Positions 1-6,714 of a stretch of 35,219 nt of DNA are shown piece by piece. Within the stretch, counting starts at the first letter, position 1. The number at the start of each line of letters is the position of its first letter. A program made the translations under genes and the position numbers. Origin of the DNA: an uncultured Clostridia bacterium (GTDB taxonomy: Bacteria; Bacillota; Clostridia; Christensenellales; Borkfalkiaceae); NCBI GenBank assembly GCA_947624225.1, contig CANQJF010000022.1, positions 1 to 35,219 of the forward strand, written 5' to 3'. Below the pieces are notes generated by a model. The model was not told where the DNA came from. It did not search any database and saw only the letters and a list, made by a program, of their open reading frames with translations.

Positions 1-126
1 CTCCCCGAGTATACGCTCCATTCCCTCACTTTCACCCTTGCCGTCTTTGTCCAGCTCTCCGAGGACTCCCTCTCCGCTCCCGACGCAACCGCCTCCTCCG
101 ACGCCCTCCTCGCCACTATATTATAA
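1..126 (+). CDS. Possible 3' end of an upstream gene (partial)
   Basis: Reading from base 1 gives 41 sense codons and a TAA at 124-126. The translated tail begins LPEYTLHSLTFTLAVFVQL and ends in a Ser/Asp/Ala-rich stretch. The codons resemble those of the genes downstream, but the piece is too short to identify a family. The opposite strand has an open frame here too, but no start codon close to its upstream stop. Confidence is low. Confidence 0.35.
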   Translation, partial: LPEYTLHSLTFTLAVFVQLSEDSLSAPDATASSDALLATIL

Positions 127-186
127 TTGGTGCGGAGGGGGCGCGGACTTCGTTTGAGGGGATACACTCGGCCCCGTTGGGGCCTC

Positions 187-250
187 GGTATGACAGCGGG
201 AGAACAGGATTCGCGGGCGGTATGACAGTGGGAGAACAGGGCTCGCGGGC
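187..250. repeat. Tandem duplication of a 32-bp unit
   Basis: Two adjacent 32-bp units (187-218 and 219-250) each begin GGTATGACAG and end TCGCGGGC; they differ at about three positions. The stretch 127-286 around it holds no gene I can support. Confidence 0.75.
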
Positions 251-286
251 GCGGATGATGACAGCCTCAATCATTTATTTCACAGT

Positions 287-316
287 AAGAGTAGAGAAAT
301 TCCTCTGCTCTTTTTG
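287..316 (+). terminator. Rho-independent terminator (plus strand)
   Basis: AAGAGTAGAG (287-296) pairs with CTCTGCTCTT (303-312) across the loop AAATTC, with one T-G wobble. A run of five T follows at 311-315. It would end transcripts from the possible gene at the left edge. Confidence 0.7.
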
Positions 317-355
317 TATAGCCTTTTAAAGGCGGCTATTGATGCTTTGCAAATG

Positions 356-421
356 AAAAAACTCCTTTGCGGGGAGCCGAGGTGGGGCAACTTGGCCGCA
401 CTTCGGCAACGCACAAAGGAG
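356..421 (-). terminator. Branched hairpin and T-run downstream of the RHH gene
   Basis: On the minus strand, CTCCTTTG (from 421-414) pairs with CAAAGGAG (from 369-362) and is followed by six T (361-356), so it can end the ribbon-helix-helix transcript. Between the outer strands two more hairpins can form: GCCGAGGT with AACTTGGC (one mismatch), and GCCG with CGGC. The whole element would be a three-way branched structure rather than a simple terminator stem. The outer stem and T-run are visible; a terminator role is inferred. Confidence 0.45.
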
Positions 422-448
422 GACGTTCCATGGGGGAATGTTCAATTT

Positions 449-598
449 TCACTCATCCTTTTCCTTTTCAAGATATTTCCGAAGAATGAGGTTGATGAAT
501 TGCGAGAGCGAGCGCTCATCTTTTTCCGCTTCCGCTTTCAGCTCCTTCAATAAGTCGGAATCCACAGTGATACTGATCTTTTCTTTTAACGGCTTCAT
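449..598 (-). CDS. Small ribbon-helix-helix DNA-binding protein
   Basis: This 49-residue protein starts MKPLKEKISITVDSDLLKEL and ends LRKYLEKEKDE. The pattern is a short basic beta-strand (KISITVDSD), a helix, the SLSQF turn, and a second helix, which matches the CopG/Arc-type ribbon-helix-helix fold in composition and length. Such proteins dimerise, insert the paired strands into the DNA major groove, and often act as antitoxins or autorepressors. The ATG at 598-596 is chosen over an upstream in-frame ATG because GGAGGAG lies just before it. A TATAAT (620-615 on this strand) lies upstream, but no good -35 is visible. The gene is divergent from the 44-residue ORF at 697, so the shared spacer could hold its operator. 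No classical toxin partner is recognisable. Confidence 0.75.
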   Translation of the reverse strand: MKPLKEKISITVDSDLLKELKAEAEKDERSLSQFINLILRKYLEKEKDE

Positions 599-639
599 TT
601 TTAACTCCTCCTCTATTATAAATAAAATCTTACTTTTGC

Positions 640-668
640 TTGACAAATAAGATAAAGTAGGATAAAAT
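640..668 (+). promoter_or_regulatory. Sigma-A-type promoter of the 44-aa ORF
   Basis: TTGACA (640-645), a 17-bp spacer, and TAAAAT (663-668) form a near-consensus promoter. It points to the small ORF at 697 and lies in the divergent spacer shared with the ribbon-helix-helix gene. Confidence 0.7.
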
Positions 669-672
669 ACTA
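654..672. promoter_or_regulatory. Candidate operator, copy 1
   Basis: The sequence AAAGTAG-GA-TAAAATACTA covers the -10 of the 44-aa ORF promoter. GTAG (657-660) and CTAC (670-673) form an inverted repeat. The same bases without the central GA recur at 1766-1782, immediately before the -35 of cluster A. A shared binding site, possibly for the ribbon-helix-helix protein, is inferred. Confidence 0.4.
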
Positions 673-696
673 CCAAAACAACACAAGGAGGAACTT

Positions 697-831
697 ATGG
701 AAATTGCTGAGTTTGTCGCGTTGCTTATGGCTGAATTGAAAGACGACGTGGTGGGGACGGTGCGGACGGAGGGCAATGAGATCGTCGTTGAGTTTGTGCA
801 TGGCACGAGCAGAACGATCATGGTGACGTGA
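697..831 (+). CDS. Small protein of unknown function, 44 aa
   Basis: The ORF begins MEIAEFVALLMAELKDDVVG and ends with HGTSRTIMVT before TGA at 829-831. It has AAGGAGG six or seven bases before the ATG and a near-consensus promoter (640-668), so expression is well supported even though the product is tiny. The predicted layout is one amphipathic helix followed by two beta-strands. I recognise no family. It is divergent from the ribbon-helix-helix gene and may form a regulatory pair with it. It has neither a signal peptide nor a membrane helix. Confidence 0.6.
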   Translation: MEIAEFVALLMAELKDDVVGTVRTEGNEIVVEFVHGTSRTIMVT

Positions 832-863
832 GCACCCGCAAACGAAGCTCCCGCGGAGCGGGT

Positions 864-972
864 GATGAGGTCACCTCATCCGTCTCACTTCGTTCGACAC
901 CTTCCCCAAAGTGGAAGGCAAGTCCCCCCCACCACCGCCTTGCAGGCGGAGCCTCCCCCCGTTGGGGGTAGG
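864..972. repeat. String of GC-rich hairpins in non-coding DNA
   Basis: Four palindromes follow one another: GATGAGGT-C-ACCTCATC (864-880), CCTTCC/GGAAGG (900-918), CCGCCT/AGGCGG (935-949) and a C-run/G-run stem (952-972). None is followed by a T-run, so they do not look like terminators. They resemble dispersed intergenic palindromic elements, but whether copies exist elsewhere in the genome cannot be seen here. No gene is supported between 832 and 1844. Confidence 0.65.
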
Positions 973-1025
973 CCTTGGGTGTCGACCAAGGCATTCCAAT
1001 TGTCATTTCGTCCGCCCGCACATAT

Positions 1026-1101
1026 TTGTTGTCTAAGGGCGACACGAGCGGCCCGCTGTCATGTCGAAGATGCAAAGCAGCGCACGAGCCAAAGGCGAAG
1101 T
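1026..1101. repeat. Inverted copies of the 59-bp repeat family
   Basis: Bases 1026-1050 (core GTCTAAGGGCGACACGAGCG) match the reverse complement of the 59-bp unit at 1244-1302. Bases 1083-1101 (CACGAGCCAAAGGCGAAGT) match the reverse complement of the degenerate third unit near 1403-1435. The 1026-1435 block is therefore a large imperfect inverted repeat. Confidence 0.6.
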
Positions 1102-1243
1102 TGCAAAAGTCGAGACATCTCGGGCGCGAAGTAGCGGCGGCGAAGCCGAAGTCGAGAAATCTCTACCTTATTTTCATTCTTACTCACTTGGTCGTAGTAA
1201 GATTTCTCGCGGATGTGCAGTTCGTTGAAAGCCAAGCCCTGTT

Positions 1244-1376
1244 GGCTACTTCGCGCCGTTGGCGCTCGTGTCGCCCTTAGACTACAATAGAAGCCTCGGG
1301 CGGGCGAAATGACAGTCGGCTACTTCGCGCCATGGGCGCTCGTGACGCCCTTGGATTACAATAGAAGCCTCGGGCG
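1244..1376. repeat. Direct repeat of a 59-bp intergenic unit
   Basis: Units at 1244-1302 and 1318-1376 both begin GGCTACTTCGCGCC and end AGAAGCCTCGGGCG; I count about five differences in 59. A shorter, degraded third unit lies at 1403-1435. Reading frames through the block follow the repeats and show no protein-like composition, so I regard the region as non-coding. Confidence 0.7.
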
Positions 1377-1589
1377 TTTGGTCACCGTTCGCGCGGCAAA
1401 TGCGCTACTTCGCCTTTGGCTCGTGACGTCCTTAGTAGCACAATTTGAAGAGCGGACGGACACTCACCGCAAAACGCCGCCCACAGCACACTGTGCTGGT
1501 GTGCGAGAAAGTGCGTTTTGCGACCTCTCAGGGACAGCAAGGTCTCGACCATGCTTGGTCGCCACCCCACCCCCTTGGGGAGTCCCCCT

Positions 1590-1672
1590 CCCATGGAGGG
1601 GGCAGCGAAAAAGAAAACAAATTTCGTGAACCCCATGGAGGGGGCAGCGTTTCAGAAAACAAATTTCGTGAA
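1590..1672. repeat. Direct repeat of a 41-bp intergenic unit
   Basis: Units at 1590-1630 and 1632-1672 each run from CCCATGGAGGGGGCAGCG to AATTTCGTGAA and differ only in the middle. A short stem CCCCTT/AAGGGG (1688-1702) and a T-run (1715-1720) follow, but the gap between stem and T-run makes a terminator unconvincing. Confidence 0.7.
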
Positions 1673-1765
1673 CATCCCCCGCTCCATCCCCTTAAAAAGG
1701 GGCGAAAGGGGGCGTTTTTTCGTGCAAAAACACAAAATTTTTCCGTTTTCTAAAATTATTGTTAA

Positions 1766-1782
1766 AAAGTAGTAAAATACTA
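1766..1782. promoter_or_regulatory. Candidate operator, copy 2
   Basis: AAAGTAGTAAAATACTA contains the perfect inverted repeat TAGTA-AAA-TACTA (1770-1782) and touches the -35 hexamer of the cluster A promoter. It repeats the element at 654-672 without two central bases. The position suits a repressor site; the protein that would bind it is unknown. Confidence 0.45.
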
Positions 1783-1811
1783 TTGACGTTTGTGGTTTGA
1801 TGTGATATAAT
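1783..1811 (+). promoter_or_regulatory. Promoter of cluster A
   Basis: TTGACG (1783-1788), a 17-bp spacer, and TATAAT (1806-1811) with an extended -10 TG at 1803-1804. The first gene starts 33 bases downstream with a GGAGGG ribosome binding site. This is probably the main promoter for 1845-11663. Confidence 0.8.
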
Positions 1812-1844
1812 AAATGCAAACAAGAAGAATACGGAGGGATCTGT

Positions 1845-2402
1845 ATGTTTGGAAAAAAGAAAAAAATGAGTGAAGAGGAGGCCGCCGCGCGCCGCGAAAA
1901 ACACATCAGTGAGACGGCGGATAAACTTCATACGCAAGTCATTACGATCGGGAAGCAAAAACAGCTGCTCATCGGAAAGGTGCTCGAAGCCAAGCGGAAG
2001 GGCTTGCCAGTGCAGGAAAAACAGGCGCGCGGTCTGCTGAAAAAATGCCTCGCGGCAGAAAAGCGGACGAGCGGCATGCTCATGACGTTGGAGCTCGCCG
2101 TGCAGTCCCGCGACCTCGCCGACCTCAACCGTCAGTTTATCGAGTGCATCGGCGACCTCTCGTCGGAGATCGATTTCTCGACGGGCAAGACCAAGGTCAA
2201 AGAGGCCGAGAAGAAATACCTTCACGCGATGTACAACGCCGAGCAAAAGACCCGCGAGCTCGATGAAATGCTCGAAGTGGGGGACTATGCCTCCGCCGTC
2301 TCCGAGTCGGACGAGAGCTTCTCGGAATACGATGAGGAGATCGACTCGCTCATCCAGGACGCCGAATCGGTTCCCGCCGGCGGCTATAAGACCAAATATT
2401 GA
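1845..2402 (+). CDS. Small helical ESCRT-III/PspA-like protein
   Basis: This 185-residue protein is almost entirely charged helix. It has a basic start (MFGKKKKMSEEEAAARREK), a long coiled-coil body (about residues 20-140), and a very acidic C-terminus containing EYDEEIDSLIQDAES. A basic N-terminal hairpin with an acidic C-terminal regulatory helix is the charge layout of the Snf7/CHMP and PspA/Vipp1 superfamily, which polymerises on membranes and is remodelled by AAA ATPases. The assignment is inferred from size, charge layout and neighbours, not from a diagnostic motif. It is the first gene of cluster A, with GGAGGG seven to eight bases before the ATG and 15 bases before the next gene. It has no signal peptide or membrane helix, so it is probably cytoplasmic. 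A generic coiled-coil protein is the alternative. Confidence 0.55.
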   Translation: MFGKKKKMSEEEAAARREKHISETADKLHTQVITIGKQKQLLIGKVLEAKRKGLPVQEKQARGLLKKCLAAEKRTSGMLMTLELAVQSRDLADLNRQFIECIGDLSSEIDFSTGKTKVKEAEKKYLHAMYNAEQKTRELDEMLEVGDYASAVSESDESFSEYDEEIDSLIQDAESVPAGGYKTKY

Positions 2403-2417
2403 TGGGAGGAAACGTCA

Positions 2418-5069
2418 ATGGCATCGTTCCGTTCATGGAAAAAGGAGCTGGACCGCAAACGTGAGGAGGATAAGATCCTCACATCTCTGCAAAACACCGA
2501 GAGAACGCTCGCGCGCCGCAGGGACGAATATGCGGAGAAGGCCAAGAATGCACTCAAAGAAGGCAACCGTTCGCAATACATGGCCTATGTCGCCCTGTTG
2601 AAAAATGCCATCTTCAACCTCGCGCAGGCGCAGGATATGACGGCAAACTTCATCATTGCCCGCGATCTCCGCGAGATGCAGTCGATCAGCCAGCGCTTCG
2701 TCCGCGCCATCGACAGCGTCATGAAGGAGGTCTACAAGACGAGCCAATCCATCAATGTCGCCGCCTCCCAAAAGATCTTCCTCAAAGCGCTCGAACGGCA
2801 GAATTACACCGCCAAGGAACTGCAACAGTTGCTCAGCAGCAACAACGTAGCCTTTTCGAGCAGCGTGACGGCGCTCTCCGATATCAGCGATGACGAAGTG
2901 CGCACCATCCTCGAGGGGGAGATCAAGAAGGACGAGAAGGATTTTGAGGACACCTTGAAGAAGCTGGAAGCGGAATTTTCCGTTCAGCCGCAGGCCGCCG
3001 AGATCCCCGCACAGCGGGAAATGGAGGTTCAGCCCGCGCCCGCGCCCGCACCCGAGCCCGTAAGACCCGCTCCGACGCCCGCGCCCACACCCATGCCCGC
3101 ACCGGAGCCTCCGAAAACGCAATCTCCCAATCCGGAAGAGCTCAAGGCTCCCGCGCCGCGGCCCGCTCCCCCGGAGGAGCCCAAGTCCTTCGACGTCGAC
3201 CACATTGCCTTCCGCCCGCAATACCTTCGGGATTACATCGGCCAGCCCAATGCGGTCGCCACGCTCAGCGATCCCATCAAAAAGGCGCGCCTTACGGGGC
3301 GGCCGTTGCCCCACATTCTCATTTGCGGCTCCTATGGGCAGGGAAAGACGACGCTCGCCAAGATCATCGCAAACGAGATGAAAGGGAGCTTTATCACCGT
3401 CTCGGCGGCCATCAAGCACCGCGAGATGTTGCAGACCATCCGCAATCTCAAACCCAACGACATCCTCTTCATCGACGAGATCCACAAGCTCGCCACGGAT
3501 GTCATCGAGACCCTGCTCTATCCCGCGATGGAGGACTTCGAGGTGCACGTCACCGAGACGATGGACGGGCGCACGCAGACCAAGACGCTCAAAGTCGCGC
3601 CCTTCACGCTCATCGGCGCCACCACCGAGACGGGCAAGCTCTTGAAACCTTTTTACAGCAAATTCCCCATCAACGTCACGCTCATCGACTATGACTTGGA
3701 GACCATTGCCGCCATCGTCAAGAATTCCTTCCGCGTGACCAACATCGCCATCTCCGACGAGCTTGCCCATGACGTCGCACGGCGCAGCAGGCTTTCGCCC
3801 CGCATGGCGAACGCGTATGTCAACGGCATCGGCGCATCGGCGATCGTGCGCGAGGCAGAGCGGCGCGCACTGCCGGACGGCTCCTTGCGCGACGAAAAGA
3901 CGGTGCGTGCCCTGAACATCCGGATCACGCAGGCGGATGTGGAGGACTACTTCAAGCGCATCGGCGTGGACGAACTCGGCCTTCGCGAGGAGGAGCGCAA
4001 GATCTTGCGCATCGTCATCGAGATGTATCACGGCGGACCCGTCGGACAGGAGAATTTGGCCAAGGCGCTGAACATGGCGGTCAACCGCATCGACCAGGAG
4101 TATGAACCCTACCTCATCAAGCTCGGCTTCCTCAATGTGCGTCCGCAGGGGAGGTATGTCACCGAGGCGGGCTACCGCTACCTCGGCTATGAGGAGGAAC
4201 CCGCATCGCCCGCTCCCGAGGAGGGGCCCGCGGATGCTTCCCCCGAAGGGCCCGCGGATATCTTCCCGTCGGAGGATGAGATCCTCCTGCACGGCAACGG
4301 GGCACAGGATGCCGCTAAGACGAAAGACGTGCCACCCATGTCCGAGGATAATGGCTTAGATAGCCAAGAAGAGCCCGCCGTCACCGCGTGCCGCATCGGC
4401 GCGGTGGGGCCGAATACGAACGGTTGGCTCGCGCTCTTTGCGGGCGAGGGCGCGCCCTGTGAACGCTCGCTCGACGAGCTGTTCCCCGACGGCGAAGGGG
4501 AGGTCTTTGCGGCGACGGGCTTTGTCCTCCAAGTGGAAAACGGCAGGCAGATCGTCTGTCCCTCTTTGGCGGGGCGCGATTTCTTGAAAGCGCTGTTTGA
4601 GAGCGGCGCCATCGTCGATGCAAAGGCGGCGGCGTTCACGGTGTCCTCGCAGCGCGCGGCGGGAAAACAGCAGCCGTATCCCGATTTCGTCTTGAAGCTG
4701 TATGACGGCAGGATCGCCGCGGTCGCGGTCATGCCCCTCTCCTCCATGGGCTATCACGTCGCCATCAGCCGATATGTGGACCTCATGCGCTATTGCGGCG
4801 AGCGCGGTTTCCTGTATGCGCAGGTCGCCGCGGGCGACACGCCGCAGGGCTATCTCAGCGCCGAGCAACTCAAAGAGGAGCCCGTCAATCTGCAACTGCA
4901 CGCCTTCATCCGCGCACGCATCGAGGAGAGCGGCTTCTGCCCGTCGGGAGAGCTCAACAGCTATGGCTATTCGGTCAAAGAGCTGATGACCATTCTTCTG
5001 ACCGACCGCACGCTCAAAAACGTCGACCGCACGGGGACCAATCCCCAGATCATGAGCGCGGACGAATGA
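2418..5069 (+). CDS. Helical domain-RuvB-like AAA+ ATPase fusion with extra C-terminal domain
   Basis: The 883-residue protein has four parts. Residues 1-187 are helical and Snf7-like in pattern; 188-258 form a Pro/Ala linker; 259-590 align by eye with a full RuvB; and 653-883 form an unrecognised domain after an acidic linker. The RuvB part shows Walker A GSYGQGKTT (K310), Walker B ILFIDEIHKL (D353/E354), sensor 1 GATTETG, sensor 2 SRLSPRM (R462), and the winged-helix end with GPVGQENLAKAL and GRYVTEAGYRYLG. The RuvB box RDRFG, which carries the arginine finger, reads YSKFP (K415), so trans-activation of ATP hydrolysis may differ. RuvB normally drives Holliday-junction branch migration, but no RuvA or RuvC lies here, and the fused domains argue for a different role, possibly remodelling of helical polymers. 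The last domain has PDF (755-757) followed by a strand where a PD-(D/E)XK nuclease would carry E-x-K, but it reads AVM. GGGAGG precedes the start. Confidence 0.85.
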   Translation: MASFRSWKKELDRKREEDKILTSLQNTERTLARRRDEYAEKAKNALKEGNRSQYMAYVALLKNAIFNLAQAQDMTANFIIARDLREMQSISQRFVRAIDSVMKEVYKTSQSINVAASQKIFLKALERQNYTAKELQQLLSSNNVAFSSSVTALSDISDDEVRTILEGEIKKDEKDFEDTLKKLEAEFSVQPQAAEIPAQREMEVQPAPAPAPEPVRPAPTPAPTPMPAPEPPKTQSPNPEELKAPAPRPAPPEEPKSFDVDHIAFRPQYLRDYIGQPNAVATLSDPIKKARLTGRPLPHILICGSYGQGKTTLAKIIANEMKGSFITVSAAIKHREMLQTIRNLKPNDILFIDEIHKLATDVIETLLYPAMEDFEVHVTETMDGRTQTKTLKVAPFTLIGATTETGKLLKPFYSKFPINVTLIDYDLETIAAIVKNSFRVTNIAISDELAHDVARRSRLSPRMANAYVNGIGASAIVREAERRALPDGSLRDEKTVRALNIRITQADVEDYFKRIGVDELGLREEERKILRIVIEMYHGGPVGQENLAKALNMAVNRIDQEYEPYLIKLGFLNVRPQGRYVTEAGYRYLGYEEEPASPAPEEGPADASPEGPADIFPSEDEILLHGNGAQDAAKTKDVPPMSEDNGLDSQEEPAVTACRIGAVGPNTNGWLALFAGEGAPCERSLDELFPDGEGEVFAATGFVLQVENGRQIVCPSLAGRDFLKALFESGAIVDAKAAAFTVSSQRAAGKQQPYPDFVLKLYDGRIAAVAVMPLSSMGYHVAISRYVDLMRYCGERGFLYAQVAAGDTPQGYLSAEQLKEEPVNLQLHAFIRARIEESGFCPSGELNSYGYSVKELMTILLTDRTLKNVDRTGTNPQIMSADE

Positions 5070-5103
5070 GCCCGCTTAAAAATCCAGCATTCGAGGAGAA
5101 CAC

Positions 5104-6258
5104 ATGAATTTTTCCGATGAATATTTAAACAGCGGTTTTCGCAAGAGCTATGCGGAGGCGATGGCCGCAAAGAATGCGGGGAACCTTGCGCTCGCCAAGG
5201 AGAAGTTCCACGCGGCGGCGGATTTTCTCGAAAAACTCGCCCTCGTGGCGGGCCCCGACAAGCGGGAGGAGCACATGCGCAACGCGGCGCGCCTGCATGC
5301 CGTAGCCGATGCCATCCAGCCTGCCAACCGCACCCCCGTACAGCCCCCCGTGGAGGCCCCCGTTTCGGGCTATGACGCGGGGACGGACGGTTCTCCCACG
5401 CATATCTATCCCATGGAGATCGAGCATGCGGTGGAGGAGGTCCCCTCGGGCATGGAGCAGTTCTTCACCTTCTACCAGACGGAGGATCTGAAAGGATTCG
5501 AGAGCGTCATCGGGTTGGAAGCGGCCAAGGCGGCGGTGACGGAGTACGTCATCAACCCCGTGCTCTACCCGGAAGCGTATAATTACAGCTTTCTCGACAA
5601 CAAGGCCATCCTCTTGGAGGGCCCTCCGGGAACGGGCAAGACGACCTTTGCCAAGGCAGTCGCCCACGAGATCCACCAGCCTTTCGCGCTGATCAACGTC
5701 GCCGCACTCGTCAATTGTTACATCGGCGAGACGGGGAAGAACATCGACAAGGTGTTCGCCTTCTTGCGCGAGTATGCCGAGCGGAACAAGTGCGGGATCA
5801 CCGTATTCTTCGACGAGTTGGATGAGATCGCCAAGCGCCGCGGCGGAGACGACAAGGCGTCCGAGGCCGCCGTGCCCGCACTCTTGCGCAATTTGGACGG
5901 CGTAAAGGGGAACAGGGCCTTCTTGATCCTCGCCAACACCAACCGCAAGGACGTGCTGGATACGGCAATTTTGGAGCGCTTCCGCAAGCAGATCTACATC
6001 CCGCTCCCCGACGAGTCCATGCGCCTGCAACTCTTCTCCTCCAAGCTCTCGGAGATCGAGGAGCGGTTTTCGGAGAAGCTCGACCTTTCCCGTGCCGCAA
6101 GCATTTCGGAGGGGCTGAGCGGGCGCGACATCACCTTCCTCTGTGACGACTTTAAATACTTTTTGTCCAAGGTGAAGGCGGGATTTGCGGACGTCGAGCA
6201 GTTGCAGGAACAGCTCGAAATGCTCATTTCCGAACGCAAGAACGCAAAGACGGAGTGA
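5104..6258 (+). CDS. Vps4-like AAA ATPase with MIT-like N-terminal domain
   Basis: This 384-residue protein combines a three-helix N-terminus (about 8-72; the AKNAGNLALAKEKFHAAADF stretch fits the MIT pattern), a linker, and one AAA module (about 125-375). Visible motifs are Walker A GPPGTGKT (K179), the pore-loop region NCYIGETGKN (204-213), Walker B TVFFDELDEI (D237/E238), sensor 1 ILANTN, and the arginine-finger region LERFRK (R292) followed by IPLPDESMR, typical of the meiotic clade (Vps4, katanin, spastin). In eukaryotes and archaea Vps4 uses its MIT domain to bind tails of ESCRT-III subunits and disassembles the polymer through the pore. The adjacent ESCRT-III-like genes suggest an equivalent partnership. 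The MIT call is inferred from the helical pattern. FtsH/ClpX-type alternatives are unlikely because no protease or zinc domain is present. AGGAGA precedes the ATG. Confidence 0.85.
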   Translation: MNFSDEYLNSGFRKSYAEAMAAKNAGNLALAKEKFHAAADFLEKLALVAGPDKREEHMRNAARLHAVADAIQPANRTPVQPPVEAPVSGYDAGTDGSPTHIYPMEIEHAVEEVPSGMEQFFTFYQTEDLKGFESVIGLEAAKAAVTEYVINPVLYPEAYNYSFLDNKAILLEGPPGTGKTTFAKAVAHEIHQPFALINVAALVNCYIGETGKNIDKVFAFLREYAERNKCGITVFFDELDEIAKRRGGDDKASEAAVPALLRNLDGVKGNRAFLILANTNRKDVLDTAILERFRKQIYIPLPDESMRLQLFSSKLSEIEERFSEKLDLSRAASISEGLSGRDITFLCDDFKYFLSKVKAGFADVEQLQEQLEMLISERKNAKTE

Positions 6259-6369
6259 GGCGGGCAATCAATCGCCGCTTCGCGAGATAGGGAACCAAAA
6301 TCATCTCATATGGGACGCCTTGCCCCCACGCAAGGGGTCCGATCAAAAAAAAGTTAGGGAGGGAGAGAC

Positions 6370-6702
6370 ATGACAAACAACGCAGTGCCCCCCGCGAAAA
6401 ATATATCGGTCCGGCTCAAAGTCTTGCGCGCCGAATACGGTTGGACGCAGGCGGAGATCGCCGGCAAGCTTGGCATTTCCCAGCAAATGTATAGCAAATA
6501 TGAAAGCGGGAACACGGTGCTCGATGCCGACATGGTGAAGAAAGTGTGCGAAGTGTATGGGATCTCCGCCGACTATCTCCTCGGGATCGAGCCGACGGGA
6601 AAGAGCGTAGCTCAGCAGCAGGTCGCCTATGAGACGACAGACGAAAACATCGACCTCATCGTGGAGAAGGTGCTTTCACGCATGAAAAAAACAAACCTAT
6701 AA
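6370..6702 (+). CDS. XRE-family helix-turn-helix regulator
   Basis: The 110-residue protein has a classic HTH_3 domain at about 12-75: SVRLKVLRAEYGWTQAEIAG, then LGISQQMYSKYESG and the following helices ending in DYLLGIE. The C-terminal 35 residues are helical and probably dimerise. Such proteins bind palindromic operators as dimers. Its place inside cluster A, between the Vps4-like ATPase and the protease, suggests it controls this locus. The 111-base gap upstream is the largest inside cluster A and contains a small stem (CCTTGC/GCAAGG) without a T-run, so an internal start of transcription is possible though no good promoter is visible. AGGGAGGGAG precedes the ATG. Confidence 0.9.
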   Translation: MTNNAVPPAKNISVRLKVLRAEYGWTQAEIAGKLGISQQMYSKYESGNTVLDADMVKKVCEVYGISADYLLGIEPTGKSVAQQQVAYETTDENIDLIVEKVLSRMKKTNL

Positions 6703-6714
6703 GGAAGGATTGAT

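Noticed and set aside
430-489. 19-codon ORF (MGECSIFTHPFPFQDISEE) with AAAGGAGG ahead of its ATG
   Set aside because: The apparent ribosome binding site is one strand of the RHH terminator stem, the ORF lies antisense to the RHH 3' end, and no promoter is visible.
1026-1435. Possible CRISPR-like array from the repeated units
   Set aside because: Units are 59 bp, only two good copies, mixed orientation and no regular spacers; no cas genes are present.
2433-4292. Long open frame on the minus strand opposite the RuvB-like gene
   Set aside because: It is the GC-rich antisense shadow of a gene with clear RuvB motifs; its own translation shows no recognisable family.
2418-5069. Housekeeping ruvB
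   Set aside because: The additional N- and C-terminal domains, the altered arginine-finger box and the absence of ruvA/ruvC argue against a standard branch-migration protein, although genome-wide confirmation is not possible here.
6259-6369. Terminator between the Vps4-like ATPase and the XRE gene
   Set aside because: The stem CCTTGC/GCAAGG is followed by an A-run, not a T-run, so it does not support termination on the plus strand.
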